A stretch of DNA of 64,000 bases from Phytophthora hibernalis (lineage: Eukaryota; Oomycota; Peronosporomycetes; Peronosporales; Peronosporaceae), in assembly GCA_012656075.1 (NCBI GenBank), contig JAAKBF010000171.1, forward strand, positions 806,001 to 870,000, read 5' to 3'. The notes under the pieces are model-generated. The model made no database searches, was not told where the DNA came from, and worked only from the letters and a program-made list of their open reading frames with translations. The position numbers and the translations under genes are program-made. This document shows, piece by piece, positions 41,087 through 54,070 of this stretch. Every line of letters starts with the position of its first letter. Position 1 is the stretch's first letter.

Positions 41087-42769
41087 AAACTGAATTATTT
41101 GTCTTTGTATTTCCTCTGATTTTGGTCTATATGCTGTTGCTGCTTCGACTCTGCGGGTGCTCCGACTCTGTGGGCGTTTAACTTCATCGCATGTCTTGCG
41201 CGTCGCTCGTTGTCCACTGGACACTGTCTGTGGGTCTCCAAGACAGCGAAGGGCCATCCGGCCGCACGTATACCAGCGAGGACACATCAGATGATGTCAT
41301 CTCCGGCTCTTCGCTAGTCGGGCATATTCGGGACGCCAATCGGTTATAGTTTGGTACAAATGCACCGTCTCGTGTAACTCAGTCGGGTTATACAAAAAGT
41401 GCCAATAAGAAAACGAGATAAGTAAAATTTTGAATTGCTCCAGTTAGTGGGTGTAGTTTATTTTCAGACACCCGTTTCTCGAAAGTTCGTTTAGGAACGA
41501 AATTGGGTGGCTCATCTTTGACCACCGATTTCTCGAAATCAGTAAAATGGGGATAAGTAAACTTTTGTTTGAGGGGGTCTCATATTGTGCTTTGCAGCCT
41601 TTTGGCACTTTCGATTGTAATTCGCATGACTTGACTTGCTCAAGATAACTATAAATCTTACTTGAGTACGAATGGCTGTAAATTGAGCACGTTTCATACT
41701 CACCCACAATGTGCCTGAGTGATCTGAAAGTGTTCCAGCAGCCCTAAAAACTTGGGGTCTCTTTGGTACTTTCTATAGTGTCCTTTTCTACCCTTCTAGT
41801 GCACGACTTCGGAAAGCCCCATTCAAATCCTTAATGATTGAGCAATAAGTAGTTCGAGCACTAACTACTGCACGAAATAGCTGGACAAACTGGGTGCAAA
41901 GCACAATAAATGCAACGTTGCACACGTCAGACAATGTTGACCCAGTATATGTGACAAAAATTGTCACATATACCCTACATTTCATTAAATGAAATATAGG
42001 ATACAAGTTTGTGATTCGTGTGATTGCTAGCTCTCTACTGGATCTTCGTGCAAAAGAAGTGCAAGAACAACAAAAAAGACGTGGCAACTGCCTACACTTT
42101 TGTCGTCGTCATGCCACCGTCCGGGTCATGTTTCGTCCTGTCGGCTTCATCAGCAGTATCCATGCCAACGGCATTCTCGGCGGGGGCATCCTTGTCAGGA
42201 AAAACCACGTCGGCAGCTGAATCCTCCTCGCCAGCGGCACCACCGTCCGCGACTGCATTTGCCACGGCGGCCCCCATCAGCGGCGAGAAGCTCAATAGCG
42301 ACACCCTCAACAGCAGGGCACTTTCATCCACGGCCGTATTCTCGTCGACGGCATGATCATCGCTACCACCCCGCTTGCTGTCATTACCGGACGCTCGACG
42401 ATGGCGCCTTTCCATGGACGCCCGGGAGGTTGACAGGCACATGTCCTTTCGAGATGCGCTGCGGAATGCTGTTTCCGTTGTTCCAGTCCAAATACCATAT
42501 CTGGAAACACGTCTTCTCGCGTTTTCCCGAGCTACATTCCAGAGTTATTTGCTGACGATAATAGTATTGCAGGTTTGCAGATTGCAGGTAGGCTCGTGTA
42601 GCCAATCAACGATCATCATATACCTGCAGCCCAGCGGGAACCTGAGCCATTGGCCACTGGAGGTAAACGGAACAGAAACGATAGAGCGCAGGCAAGCTGA
42701 AGGTATCCCCTTATTGGCTAGTTTTACCTTCAGACGAATACCTCCGAACCGGGAGAAACACTATTATAG
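41087..42769. other. No supported gene; two adjacent hairpins at 41948-42002
   Basis: No domain is visible on either strand. A minus-strand open frame at 42092-42442 is A/D/E-rich without motifs. Two inverted repeats lie side by side: tatgtgaca/tgtcacata (41948-41970) and one around atttcattaaatgaaat (about 41975-42000). They may be a MITE tip or junction of element ends. Confidence 0.35.
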
Positions 42770-43240
42770 TTAGCATGGCACTTGAACCATTTCATTGCGA
42801 CGTAGAGAGATATACCGTCGATTACCTATCGAGCATTCAGAGCAGAAGTACCTCGTGAACTTTCTGGGCGTTACTTTAAAGAGAGCGCAAAGTTTGCATG
42901 ATCGTTGGCGCCGTTTTACACCATATTCGGCATCAACCGTGTCTATGTTCTCTTCTAGTCGGTGCCCGATGTCAATAGTCAAAGCGCCCTCCGTCCGCTG
43001 TGGCTTGCTCCTCGCTGTAGACACAGTAGTGTTATCCCTGGCGCAAGCTGTGATCTATGACCAAAATACCATCAACATAAGCCGTGTTATGTTGGATCGA
43101 GCTTTCAAGTTTTAGCGCTTGTATTGACAATGGACGCCTTCCAAAACTAGCATAGTGATGTTCTTTAAATACAGCAACTATGCTTGGCATACATATGACA
43201 TAAAATCTGGTGAGGCGACAAAACGGTCTCAATAAACGGC
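42770..43240 (-). pseudogene. piggyBac transposase C-terminal fragment
   Basis: The minus-strand frame ending at 42770 reads RRQRSCKLCALFKVTPRKFT followed by RYFCSECSIGNRRYISLRRN. This is the cysteine-rich C-terminal zinc-binding domain of piggyBac transposases (C-K-x-C ... Y-x-C-x-x-C). The upstream segment (HRLEENIDTVDAEYGVKRRQ) is the linker normally preceding it. Further upstream (43240-43032) a weak match to the pre-C-terminal helices occurs in another frame. The D-D-D catalytic core is not recognisable. The upstream region up to about 44.3 kb may hold more degraded parts. Confidence 0.65.
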
Positions 43241-45019
43241 GGCTTTAAGCGCTCTGAACGACATAAACATATCTGGAAGATTGTAAGGGTAATTTACCAT
43301 CACTCTAACAACATAGATTATATGCTTCCGCCAAACTCTACACTTTCACGTCGGCCAAACACGTGATTGAGTGACGCGAAAAGGAGCTGCGCATGAGACT
43401 CCCTCGTGTTAGTATGGGCCCGTTTGTTGTGTTCAGGTGCAGCCTGATCTACTTGCGCCTCAACTCCTACAACTGCGATAAAATCGTTGCTGGCGAAATC
43501 AATGTCCTAATTAAAGTATCACATCATAATATGAGCAGTTACAAGAATGACTCACTTCCAACAGGACACAACCGGTTATTTTTCTGGTAGTTTTGGCAGT
43601 CACTCCGAAATGTAAGTCGACTTATCCTTGCTGTGACAGCCACTTGTGGAACTCTCCGAACGGAGAAGTTATCTCCGACCGGACGAGTTACCATTTTGAA
43701 TAGAACATCGGCTACATACGCTCGGTCACCACCGAGAGTCGACACAAACAGCCAACCCTGGTGGTGGCGTCAAATGATGTGTATCCATAATAGGATGCAC
43801 CACGTGTCAAATGAAAACATGTAACAAATAATAAGATATGCATTGTCCAAAAAGGTTCCCACCGAACCTTCCGCTTGGACCTTTCCACCCGGAATCAATT
43901 CACGAATTCGCTTTGCATACACCAGTCCAGTTGACGCTAGACAGATATACACACTCGAAATCAATAAGCACATCAATTCCACCACACATGTCGAACACGT
44001 TGTCCTCGTCAGTATCAACGTGCTCCATACAACCACACAATCGCATGTACGTTTGTCGATCCGTTCAAACGCCCCTCCACCCAGTCAGCCTTGCGCCTCC
44101 CGGGCAGATGAAAGCGACTTTGCCTTCCGCCTCGTCGCCACGTCACACCTTCCAGCGGTGTCCAGCGAGGAACACTTGGCGCCGTCGCGCACACACAGCC
44201 CGCATTGACGGGTATGGTATCCTGCGCCAACCTACCGGTCTCTGGACCTTCATGATAGGAGAGCAAACCACATGTGTACGACTTATCAATCTGAGCGTAA
44301 AATAATGTCAAAAATAACAATCTTCCTCGGCACCTTCTTGCCCCTGAGAACTTAACGATAACGGCATGGATGACCGCATCAGCTAACGCTCCCAGTGCAT
44401 AGTCCCCACCCTCACACGCATGGCCGAAGAAACTCCCCGGGCAGAAACTTCATGAATAGTCCGACCGTAAAGGCCCTTACGATTCCACACAAGGTCACAG
44501 GATGAAGCACACATGCAGATGGTAATTTAGATGATACAGACACGCCTCGCACGTAACCGGAGTCTACCCTACCCTTCACACAACATACGACCAGAACCTA
44601 CGAAAGCACACCATACCTTTGGTGAACCTTAAGATCCTTGTGCCTGGAAGAAGTCGGTGCTTGATAGTTTCCTGGGAATTGTAAACTGGATTGGATATAG
44701 CTAAAGAGAAAAGAGATATTTGCCAGGATTCGCCTGGGGCCTCCTATGCTTGCCGTCCTTAGGGGCACGACCCCTCGGAGCGAAACAACTCGAAAGACTG
44801 CAATACCTAATAGATCTCATGGCCTGTTTCATCATCGTGAGCTTGACCGGGTGTCACATGACCTCAAATGCTTGATAAGCCACGTCCCAAAGAGTCGGAT
44901 ACATGTCCCTGCTACGCGACGTTTGAGCCTTTACCAAGATCCCGCCGCCCCTTCTCAAAGATATAGAGCGGACGGGTTTCCACTCGAACCTTGCTCCGCA
45001 CGGACAAATTCCATCGTGA
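43241..45019. other. No convincingly supported gene
   Basis: Minus-strand sequence near 43.8-44.1 kb (CGGIDVLIDFECVY) faintly resembles the piggyBac core, but stops are frequent and I do not call it. The rest shows no domain, repeat or RNA gene that I can support. Confidence 0.3.
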
Positions 45020-45956
45020 CTATGTCGGATCAGATCTGAGTTTCGGTTCAGTGCTGACCATCACTTCTGAATTTTGGTGTGGCACTATGTCTTCATCTAG
45101 CGCGAAGTCACCAATTTCATTCTCGCCCAATTCGTCCATGTTTCGATCAGCTCGCTCCGCTGCGGTGGCGTCTCCTGCAGTAGTCGTGTCGCCGTCGCCG
45201 TCTGATAATTCTTGTGCACTTACATCTCCACTGTCACACTCGATCTCACTATCCAGATCATCGACAGTTTCGCCGCCTTCGTCAATAAGCAGGAGGACGA
45301 TGATCTTTGCGTTGCGAAGGTGTCGTCGTCCCCTCTGTCTTCTTCTTGGCGGCATCCACCCTCCATCTGGCTTGAGCATCCCCCTCCAGCTCCGGAACGT
45401 AATATTCACCCTTCTTCTTCTTCTTCCTTGCCACTGGTACCTTCTTGCCTGATCCTGCCAAAGTTTTAGGAGCAACCGCACGTCGTTCCTGTGTGAGCTG
45501 GCGCTTCAAGGCGAGGGAATACGACTTATCTTTGCTCGTTGTTGGAGGCCGAGGCTCCGTGCGCGTAGTCGCCACGGGAGGCGGGGTTTCATCGCCAAAG
45601 TCACCGTCGGTTTCCCTCTCGCCGTCCATGAAGGCCGCATGCTCCTTCATTAGTCTTGCCCTCTCCTGCACTGTCCATCCCTGCAGACGGTTGGCGAACA
45701 GAAGGTGCTCAAGGCGGGTTTCCGCCAGCGCGCTTCTTTGAGTGCCATTTTCACCTCTCATTTTCGCGCTTTTCTTCAAATGACCGACAGCCACTAACTG
45801 GAGGCGGGAGGGAGCTGCTGTACCTTTTATTCTGGTTTTATATTTACCGATATCACCTACCCCGGTGCATTTGCGCGGTGATCTGGTTATGTTCAGGATG
45901 TGCTTATACTTGACTTCACTATGCTCTTGCAGTTTATCGAGCCAATCCCTATTCAA
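45020..45956 (-). pseudogene. Unidentified charged protein, probably transposon accessory
   Basis: The first frame (45956-45282) encodes 224 residues with AETRLEHLLFANRLQGWTVQ, ERARLMKEHAAFMDGE, a P/T-rich stretch and a strongly basic segment (RKKKKKGEYYVPEL). An overlapping frame (45481-45020) then gives an acidic tail (DDLDSEIECDSGDVSAQEL, later LGENEIGDFALDEDIV). Basic-then-acidic organisation and the likely single-base shift between the frames suggest one broken gene. I do not recognise the family. Transposon accessory origin is a guess from context. Confidence 0.35.
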
Positions 45957-48399
45957 ACATGTAGAGTATCGACAGGGCTAAAACACCGAAAATTTGCAAA
46001 AACCGCCAATATTGAAATTTACGAATAATTTATCATTGATATTCCAAATAAGGGCTGAATGAAGAGCTATTTTTAGAGATCTTTCGTCTCACACAACCGT
46101 CTCAGAGACTCGCTATCACTCACACATATAACAAAACGCACACACACTGACACATATGATGGAACCTAGAAAAACTGTACGAGGAGGAGTGTGTCATGAC
46201 GGACACCGATGGTGAGGTCGATGTTCGCTTCCTGGTAGGCCAAGGATGTCAATTTCTGAAACTGCTACATCTTCTGCCATTATACCGTACCTGTCGTTCC
46301 TGCTCTGGTACGATATTAAGCTTATCGTGGCTCAAAAATGGTTTGTAAATATTTTGCTCCGCCATAATAAGGATGACCCATATTAAATACAAGTATCGTA
46401 TACTTGATATGATATTGATATGCAAATGCGGACGCAGCTTGAGCCGATGTGTGTCGGCAGCGATGAAGCCGAGTGCATCAGAGCAACTTGGAGAGAAGAA
46501 GGTTCAGCAGCCAGCAAGTCGTGCAGCAAGACACCTGACACGAGGAGTGTCGCGTCTTAGGACACGAATGCTGGGATCTGGTCAAGCAGCGCTTCACCTG
46601 GAACGTTTTGCGTTACCGCGCTACGGCCAGCGCATGCAGCGGACGCGTCAAAAAGTCGTTCCTGTCCAGAATCAAGGTGAGTCTCTGCTCTTCGGATGTC
46701 TTGACCCGTTGAAGCCGAAGGTAGAACGTGCCGCCCGCTGACACTGAAACGTGTTGCTTTCGAATATGGCCAAGATCAGATGACCAGCCAAAGCAATGCT
46801 ACATCAGGCATGCTAAAGGAGCGTCTTGGTAGTCGGCATTGACGCGTGCTGAGCTGTAAATGAAGCGTATCAGTGACCGTAAATCCTTCTTGGTATTGTG
46901 AGTTTTACACAAAACTGGATTGTTCGATTCGTTAATCGACCCGCGGCAAACTGGCGGCGAATCGTTCACTTAGCCTTAATATCGGTGCCAATAGACAGTC
47001 CGTTGTTAGAATCGCACTTAATAGGACAACCAAAACAATTGGATTTTGTATTGGGTCGATCTTTGTTGACCCTATGCAATAGACCTTATTCGGCAAATTT
47101 AGCGGGAATTCACAATACAAAGAGGAACTTTATTAATCAACCCACCCTTTTCTCTGTATAAGCAGTGTTTGTCTAGAGTTTTTCCTTGCTTTAATAGGAT
47201 CAACTCAGTAGACACACGCAGATGGGGGTACTTATCAAACAGCCAAAGCTTCACATTTCTATGGAATGAAGTCGCAGTATTGCGAGCAAGCTTACCTTTC
47301 TAGTCTTCATTCGTAGCGAGATAGAAGCCAAACCGGTCTAAAGTGACCGCTAAGCGTTTACCGGAGGTGTCCAGGAGAAAGCAAGCATTGAAAATTTCCA
47401 TGCTAACATTCTCCTCCTCCAGCATCCGCTAATACGCCAATTTCGGTGCTGCGCGCTTTCTACGTGTTCGTAGGAACGAACGCGGTAAGACTCAGGCCGG
47501 CGCCTCTTCGAGGCGTACGGAATCCACCGAAAAACGGCAATGGTGCAGTCCAAAAATACTAGACAGCCTCCACGCAATCAAACGAAAGGAGTTCATTAGC
47601 GTGTAGAGGCATACACAATGCAATGAAAGCGACTACGCTGAGCGCGCTGCAGAATTGACAGAACAGCAACTCATGGTAGCCGAAGATAAGCTGGTAGATA
47701 TATCTATGAATTAAAATGGATTATCTTTCTTGCCCATCTGGTTAGAACATTCCAGCTGTGCAATCTGATTGTCGGCCTTTCTCATGTGCTTCCACGTGTT
47801 TTACTTTTCGTCCAATCACAACTCTCCACCCTATTCCCTGAAATATTTCGAACAAGGGATGTTTATAGGCGCTCTTTTGAGCGCAAATTGATCAATTCTG
47901 ACCCCACTTTTGAAATCTAGACGCAAAATAACCCCATCTGTCTGACTGTCATTATAGATTTTAGGTAATCTATCCATCAAAATGGATGGCCATATTTGGG
48001 CCCAATGATTGGTGACGAGTACAATATTATCTGGTAATTTTTACACCTGTCACACATTCAGGTCAGGTGCTGCTGAAATCCACGCAAGAAGAAATGCGCT
48101 TACTAGGAACTGTTCTCATCCATTTGGTAGATAAGTGGAACAAACCTGAGTGAGCTTTTTAATGAACCGCGGTACAGGTCAAACGACGAATCAAATTAGA
48201 TATTCGTAATGTGACGAGCTATGTCGCTTACACACTGCTACATCAGCGGCGGGACTATAAGGGACATCCTGAACGACTTGAATCCCAACTGACACGTCAC
48301 TCAGGTCGGGGAAAACTGCTGCGACAACGGACCCCTCTGGTCAAGAAAGAGCAAGTCATCATGAAGCTCGTGACGACGGAAAACTCGAACGTGTACCCG
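45957..48399. other. No supported gene
   Basis: Both strands are stop-rich or show only short frames without motifs. The plus frame at 46373-46741 is R/S-rich with no recognisable domain. No terminal repeat or RNA gene was found. Confidence 0.35.
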
Positions 48400-49135
48400 A
48401 ACAGGGTCCCAACTCAGTCAGGGAGCACGGTTCGCTTGCTGATAATGGGAACTCTGCTCTCGCGCCCGTACCAAACGGAAGAGGTAGCTTCGGGTCTGGT
48501 TGGTCTGTCCATGATGGCCTTGTTCGGCCTTGATCGGGAACCGTTCATGGATAAAGGATCCCCCGGATTCGAGCCATGCTCGCCTTCTTGAGGGACAGTG
48601 CTTTGACGTTGGACGCTCAGCAGCTGAGAGTCAAGGTTCACCAAATGGCTCCCCACTATAGCATGCTGAATGGAATGTTGAAGAGGCGAGTACATACGTA
48701 AGCTCGCGCGGGCCTGGCCGGAACGATCAGCGTGCGGGTTAAACCGCTGCTGTTTATTGAAACTGTGCTACACTACTGTCATGCGGACGTCTTAGCAGCT
48801 CATGTCGGACAAACTAAGATCATTGATACTGTGAGGATACACGCCTACTGGCGGAGGTAAAACAAGCACGTAATCGAGTACGTCAAGACCTGCACTATTG
48901 GTGGAGGTGACAATGACTAGCGCTCTTGCAAGAACATATTATAGCAGTGGATGCTGATACAGGAGTTGTCGGACCCTTTTTGTTGCTGGCTTTAGTAGAT
49001 GCTGTCGGACCCCTTGGCACGATGGACCGTGGCAACACGTAAATTCTTGCATTTGCAGACTACTTCACCAGATGGACGGAGGCGTTTCCGGTGGCTACGT
49101 TTGATACCATCACGTTCGTGGACATACCGTAAATC
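48400..49135 (+). mobile_element. Degraded Gypsy-A fragment (pre-integrase and integrase N-terminus)
   Basis: The DNA aligns with 9,490-10,220 of Gypsy-A. Shared stretches include aatggctcc/cactat, gaatgttgaagaggcg, the tattgaaactgt ... cactactgtcatgc run encoding the zinc-binding histidines, and the agactacttcaccagatgga stretch. Numerous stops and indels interrupt every frame. It ends near the region equivalent to the middle of the integrase core. It confirms that Gypsy-A is a repeated family, and this copy is older than the one at 3.9-11.2 kb. Confidence 0.75.
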
Positions 49136-49218
49136 ACGGAGATCATCTAATGTCGTAAAAAGTCCTTTTCACTTTATGTAAAAACTCGTAAACAGTGTCG
49201 TACCATGTCATAATTCCG

Positions 49219-50276
49219 ATGACAGCGACCAGGAAGTTCAGCACCAGGAATTCGGACAAGCTACGTACACTAGAGCGAGTTGATAATGGCAAAGCAATCA
49301 GCGCTGTCGCCCACTCCTGCGGGGTCACTCGCATGACAATCTGGCGCTGGAGATCACATCCGACAGCTCTACAAGCTGCAAAGACAAGTATTTTTTAGGC
49401 ACTAAGGTTCAGGTGACCGCAGTCCCAACGTACAATGAGAAACGGTACGACTCACATGCGTTTTTAGTTGGTGCTATACTTTTGTCTAAGGTGTATTGTG
49501 TTCAGATGTCTTGGCTGGATTAGGCACATGCAGAGAGCTAAGTACGTTTGCATCACGACAGAGTGCCTTCGCTACACTCTCGCTTACTTATGTGGCGTCA
49601 AGAAGCCGTGATGCCGTGAAATGTACATATCCCGTTTTCTACGTCGCAATCGAGTCACATATAGACAGATCACACGCCGCGGCCGTGACGCGCGTCCCGA
49701 TATATAATATCGTTCGTTGAGGTTCTAATATTTTTTACTAACGCTATAATAGATTGTTGCCGATCGCTTCTCGAAATCGATGATCCATCACATTGAGAGC
49801 AACGCTTTCTTTCCTCTTGGAAAACCCGACCGATATGGCTACGTTTTCAACGTGCATCAAGCGTCAGTGTACATTGATATGACTCCACACAGCACAATCG
49901 AGTTTTATTAAGTGATTAATTCCTATCTTAAATCCGGACATGCGCTATGACATCGTGGCCGACAGCGCATTTCCGTGCGCCAAGGAGATGACTGGAAGAG
50001 TGCTTAGGCTCCTTAAAGACGGCGATCTTGGACGTTTAGTACCCTCGGTGCGGCGGGCCGCGAAAGTTATGTCGGGTGCCACTACTTTCATACGCCAAGC
50101 GGCGAATGTGCCATGAAAAGATATACCACCGAATCTTGTTGCCCCTGCCGTATGACGTCCAGAAGCGCAGGATGAGGCTCGACAACCTCTTTCGAATGGT
50201 CAACTTTCGAGTTAGGACGGTAGGTATCAACGAAATTCGCCCTACTCATTTCCATGGGCACGAGGGTGTAATATGA
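49219..50276 (+). pseudogene. Degenerate HTH plus DDE transposase
   Basis: The ATG at 49219 opens MTATRKFSTRNSDKLRTLER, then AISAVAHSCGVTRMTIWRWR, a helix-turn-helix of the kind at the start of pogo- and IS3-like transposases. Later plus-strand pieces in other frames read NAFFPLGKPDRYGYVFNVHQ, YDIVADSAFPCAKEMTGRVL and finally ILLPLPYDVQKRRMRLDNLF with MVNFRVRTVGINEI. Together they match the DDE-superfamily endonuclease layout of Harbinger-like/DDE_4 proteins, with the D in I-V-A-D-S-A-F-P. Many stops are present. Whether the HTH and the DDE part were one gene is uncertain. Confidence 0.5.
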
Positions 50277-50339
50277 GTCGCTATGTTATCTGTTGTCTCA
50301 CTACAACATTTTCTTTCTGTCCTCTTTCATCTTTGACAC

Positions 50340-50700
50340 TTCACAACGACTGAGGGCCGCCTCGTTGCATCGACGCAATCAGTAGCATCATTAGCATCAT
50401 TTGGTCTTGGCGTTCGCGTGCCTCCGCCCGATCTCTCTCAAGACGCTCTTCGTAGCGGGGCCGACTCTCAGCATTGATCTCCGCTTCCTTTCGGCGCTGT
50501 TGGTCTCACAGGTCCCGGCTCAATTCCAGTTCCTGGTGCCTGCGCGCCTCGGCGGCTGCAGTTTCTTCGCGCTGTAGAGTTTCCCGTTCATCGCGTCACG
50601 CTTGTCGGAAGCCAGTAGCGCTCCTCTGTCCTCCCTTCGGCGGCGGGTTGGGGCGGAGGCCCCGACATCTCCGCGCCGCGCAGCTAAATCTTAGAAATTA
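50340..50700 (-). pseudogene. Coiled-coil remnant
   Basis: Reading leftward, the sequence encodes an R/E/Q-rich helical segment (RRHQELELSRDL, a stop, QQRRKEAEINAESRPRYEER) ending DQMMLMMLLIASMQRGGPQS. Such coiled coils with a hydrophobic end are frequent at the C-terminus of transposon accessory proteins in oomycetes. It lies next to the DDE fragment and could be its partner. Stops interrupt it. Confidence 0.35.
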
Positions 50701-51583
50701 ATACTCCGATTGATATTAGAAACAAAACCGCTCGACACCAATAAAACATATTCGATCGGCCCATAGTGGTCTGGCTTCCCGAGTGTAGTGAAGCGGAGTA
50801 TGTCTCTGCACACCCCAATGAGTGCAAGAAATCGGTGGTGCAGGACGTGGAAAGTCGAAGCGAAGCTGCCTTCTCGGTTAGCAAGTAGCCGATCAACACG
50901 TCTCCGCCGACTACCAGTAGACCGCGAACGTTGGTGACCAGCACCAGCAGCGTATCGTCCTTGAGATCACTGCCTCTGGACTTGGAAAACATGGACCTGT
51001 CACCGCTGCCGGAGCTGAAGAACGACTGCGCCCTGAGCGATGGAGTCGACCAGAGACACTGAAGTTATTGTCGTTCGAGCTGAACATGATGCATACCGAG
51101 ATGCCCGAAATCGCGTTGCCGCAGCGTCGTGGGGTGCATCTACTCGACTGCGATGAGGTTGATGCTATAGGCAGTGGAATGAGGCATTCTCAAATACGTG
51201 GAGGTCGACCTTCTTTAAAGTGCACGGACTCCGACGGGTGCTGCCGAGCCTCGTCATGCGAGAGCTACCGGCGAAAGAAACAGTAATGTGGAGTTGGAAC
51301 AGTTAATCGATCGTGCACTCGCGTTGCACGCCGTAGCAGAACTGCACTAGATGAGCTCCTAATCGGACAGTAAAAAGCTGGGGCATCGAGCGGCCACGTC
51401 ATCTCTTGTACGACCCCTTTACCTTGCAAACTGCGAATGCTCTTTGCGCTAAGACGGTATGCCCCGCGGTGAGCCAGCGATATACAGTGCTTAGAGCACA
51501 CACAGGTTGGGAGATGGCAGCGTGCAGATGGCTGCAGCTTCATCATCGACAGTGTATTAGCGCTGGTCCAAGCCGAGCTCTTC

Positions 51584-52790
51584 TCATTTCGAATTGGTAT
51601 TGGCGACTTGCTGCTTCAAAGTAGGCGAATCGAGACTTTTAGTTGTACACGGGACCGGCTCCGCCTGGTCTCCGCTCGGTCTTTCAAAGGGGGCAAGCAC
51701 CAGCATTTTTGACAACCGTCGGCGGCGGTCTTCGGTCTTAGCGCGGCGATCTATATCTTCGCACATGAAGACCAGGACCTGTAGCATACCCGTCCCTGCG
51801 GCCGCTTGTTTCTCTTCAGCTTCGTCCATTGCCTTACGAAGCTCGTCAAGCCTTTCTTGACGTGAACTCAGTTGTTGCTTGTGTAGGTGACCCCACTGCT
51901 TAAAACCTCCGCCGCGTCTCGCTTGGACCCTTCCGTCGGCGGTAGCCCAGTCATTTCTGCGAGATTGTCTCGCATCACGCGAAGATCCGCCGAGGCGATT
52001 ACTTGCCGTATTTTTTTTTGTTTCGCGCCATTTCTGTGACGCCCTCTACGGCGCGTGTTGCATCGCGAACGAGCGGCGGGCCGTTTGGTGAGACGTACGT
52101 GGCTCGAGGTGCTGCCGAAGTTGTTTTTACACCTTTCGGGCGCCGAACTCATTTGGCCCTGGTCGCAGATGCGCTAGGTGATGGCGTCCTCGTATGTGGT
52201 GCTGCAGTCGTCCTTGACGAGGTAGTAGGCATAGCTAGGACTGGCGGCGCCATCTCCTCCACAGGTCGCTCTTCTATCATGCCGGTCAGGCCTTGATGGA
52301 TGGCATCGTGGCCAGCTGAAACAGATCTGCCAGAAACTGATCTACCCGCATCGTCCCGATTCGAGTAGATCTGTTGGTAGAATCTGGATCCTCGCCCTGT
52401 ATCTCGTGTTGGTTCGACTGACGCGAACCTTCCTCCTCATCGGCTTCCGATCACACCTAGAGGACCAAAAAGGGGTCGAAGATGCCGTGACTTGCGATGA
52501 CGCTACCTGTGGCATTCGGTGCGCGCCGATCAGACTCGTCGGGATAATCTTAATCAAGTTGCGCGCATTCGTCGAGCAGGGCCAGGCTATCGTCTTCATC
52601 GTCGCGGTCGTCCTCGCTGGCCGAGTCCCTTGTCTCCGCCTCCTCCTCGATGTTGACCGCATCGTCGTCGGCGCGCGTCTCGCCCATTAGCATCGAAGAC
52701 GACCGCGACGTCGCGAAGGAGATGAGAATCGTCTTTGCCCCGGTTGAATCCGTCGTGCGAGGTGTGCGTGCCTGATTTGCGCTCAATCAC
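51584..52790 (-). pseudogene. Degenerate acidic/coiled-coil accessory-like gene
   Basis: From the right, the minus strand gives an acidic part (NIEEEAETRDSASEDDRDDE) and a broken middle. A basic part follows with HVRLTKRPAARSRCN and IRQVIASADLRVMRDNLAEM, then a coiled coil containing DEAEEKQAAAGTGMLQVLVF and CEDIDRRAKTEDRRRRLSKM. The parts lie in different frames with stops between. Organisation (acidic, basic, coiled coil with A-E repeats) resembles transposon-linked DNA-binding partner proteins. Identity is not established. The Tc1/mariner element begins just upstream of its apparent 5' end. Confidence 0.3.
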
Positions 52791-52813
52791 CTGTATCTCC
52801 TGGGCGAGAGCTA

Positions 52814-53056
52814 CAGTGCTGGCCATAAGGATAGCACACACCCTATTTTCCCGCGCAACTCGGACAATTCTTTTAGTTTGGCGCTTATAATTGGTCAAAT
52901 CGACGGGCTCAGCGCGCTGATTCCGCCAATCAAATTTGAGTGGAATCCGCGCGATATTGAGAAACTTTCTATATAAGCCCGCGAAAAACGGCCTGGTCAA
53001 AAGGATAGCACACTTTTTTAACTTGGTTTCAGTATTGAAAATTGTGTACACAACAT
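52814..53056. repeat. Left terminal inverted repeat of the Tc1/mariner element
   Basis: 243 bp; positions pair with the right repeat with a sum of 107,127 and no indel seen. Outer box at about 52819-52840 and inner box at about 52990-53012 share ggatagcacac. Confidence 0.92.
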
Positions 53057-53066
53057 ATAAACTGAA

Positions 53067-54066
53067 ATGTGCCTCATTTTGCTACTTGCGATGGGACGGA
53101 GGGGTCAGCTCACGGAGTACGAGCGCGGGCTGATTGATGCATATGCCGCTCTAGGTGTCAATGCCAGTCAGATAGCTGCGGCAATAGGTCGCTCCAGGAA
53201 GCCTGTCACTAATTACTTGCGCGATCCCGCTTCGTACGGAAAGCGTTTCAGCCCAGGAAAATGACACCGCGTGACTGCCGCCGTATTGTGCGAGCGACGC
53301 GCCAAGATACGCTGAGTTCAGGGAGGCCAATGAACAGCTCGAGCTCACTGTCTCCAGCCGAACGATTCGTCGCTTCTTGAACTCCACCGAGCTCTTCAAG
53401 TACGTCAAGATGAACAAGGCTCCGAAGCTCACTGACAAGCACCGCAAAGCCCGTGTCGAGTGGGCGGAAAACCACCATGACTGGGGTGAGGCAAACTGGC
53501 GGTCGACCGTCTTTTCCGACGAGAAAATGGAACTTAGACGGCCACGACGGACTCAAGAGCTACTGGCGGTGACTAGAAGACGAGCCCAAGGTGCGTTTTA
53601 GCCGCCAAAACGGCGGCGGTTCTGTCATGGTGTGGGGTGGCTTTTGGGCAGACGGCACCACGGCACTTGCGTTTTTGGATGGGACTCAGGACTCACATGC
53701 TTACATCTACACCCTCTCTGAGCACCTCTTGCCCGCGGCCCATCGCCGTTTTGGTACTGAGTTTACCTTCCAGCAGGATAACGCTAGTCCAAGGCAACGA
53801 AAGCCTTCTTGGACGAGCACCTCGGAGAGGTGATGAAGTGGCCGGCTTTGTCGCCGGATCTCAACCCCATTGAGAATATATGGGGCTACTTGGAGTGCAA
53901 GGTTTACGGAGGAGGGCGCCAGTATCTGACTAAGCAAGCACTCATTGACGAGATCAAGAAACAATGGAAGAAAATGCCCGTCAGTTACCTCGAGAAGCTG
54001 GTGCTCTCCATGAAGAAGCGATGCATTGAAGTGCTGAAGGCGGACGGGAAAACGGTCAAGTACTGA
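53067..54066 (+). pseudogene. Tc1/mariner transposase
   Basis: The N-terminal HTH reads LTEYERGLIDAYAALGVNAS and IAAAIGRSRKPVTNYLRDP. Later segments are NSTELFKYVKMNKAPKLTDK (second helical domain), TVFSDEKMELRRPRR (first catalytic D, near a frame break at the N-L-D-G region), GGGSVMVWGGFWADGTTALA, FTFQQDNASPRQRK (second D, frame break after it) and SPDLNPIENIWGYLECKVYG (third acidic residue region). The C-terminus ends LKADGKTVKY at 54063. Pieces lie in frames 0, 1, 2 and 1, giving at least three frame breaks. The very similar terminal repeats contrast with the broken gene. Confidence 0.88.
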
Positions 54067-54070
54067 TTTC

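Noticed and set aside
42092..42442. Candidate secreted effector on the minus strand
   Set aside because: No signal peptide, RxLR or LxLFLAK motif could be read in a frame with a plausible start. Composition alone (A/D/E-rich) is not evidence.
43770..44320. piggyBac catalytic core upstream of the C-terminal fragment
   Set aside because: Only faint similarity with many stops. The catalytic aspartates could not be placed.
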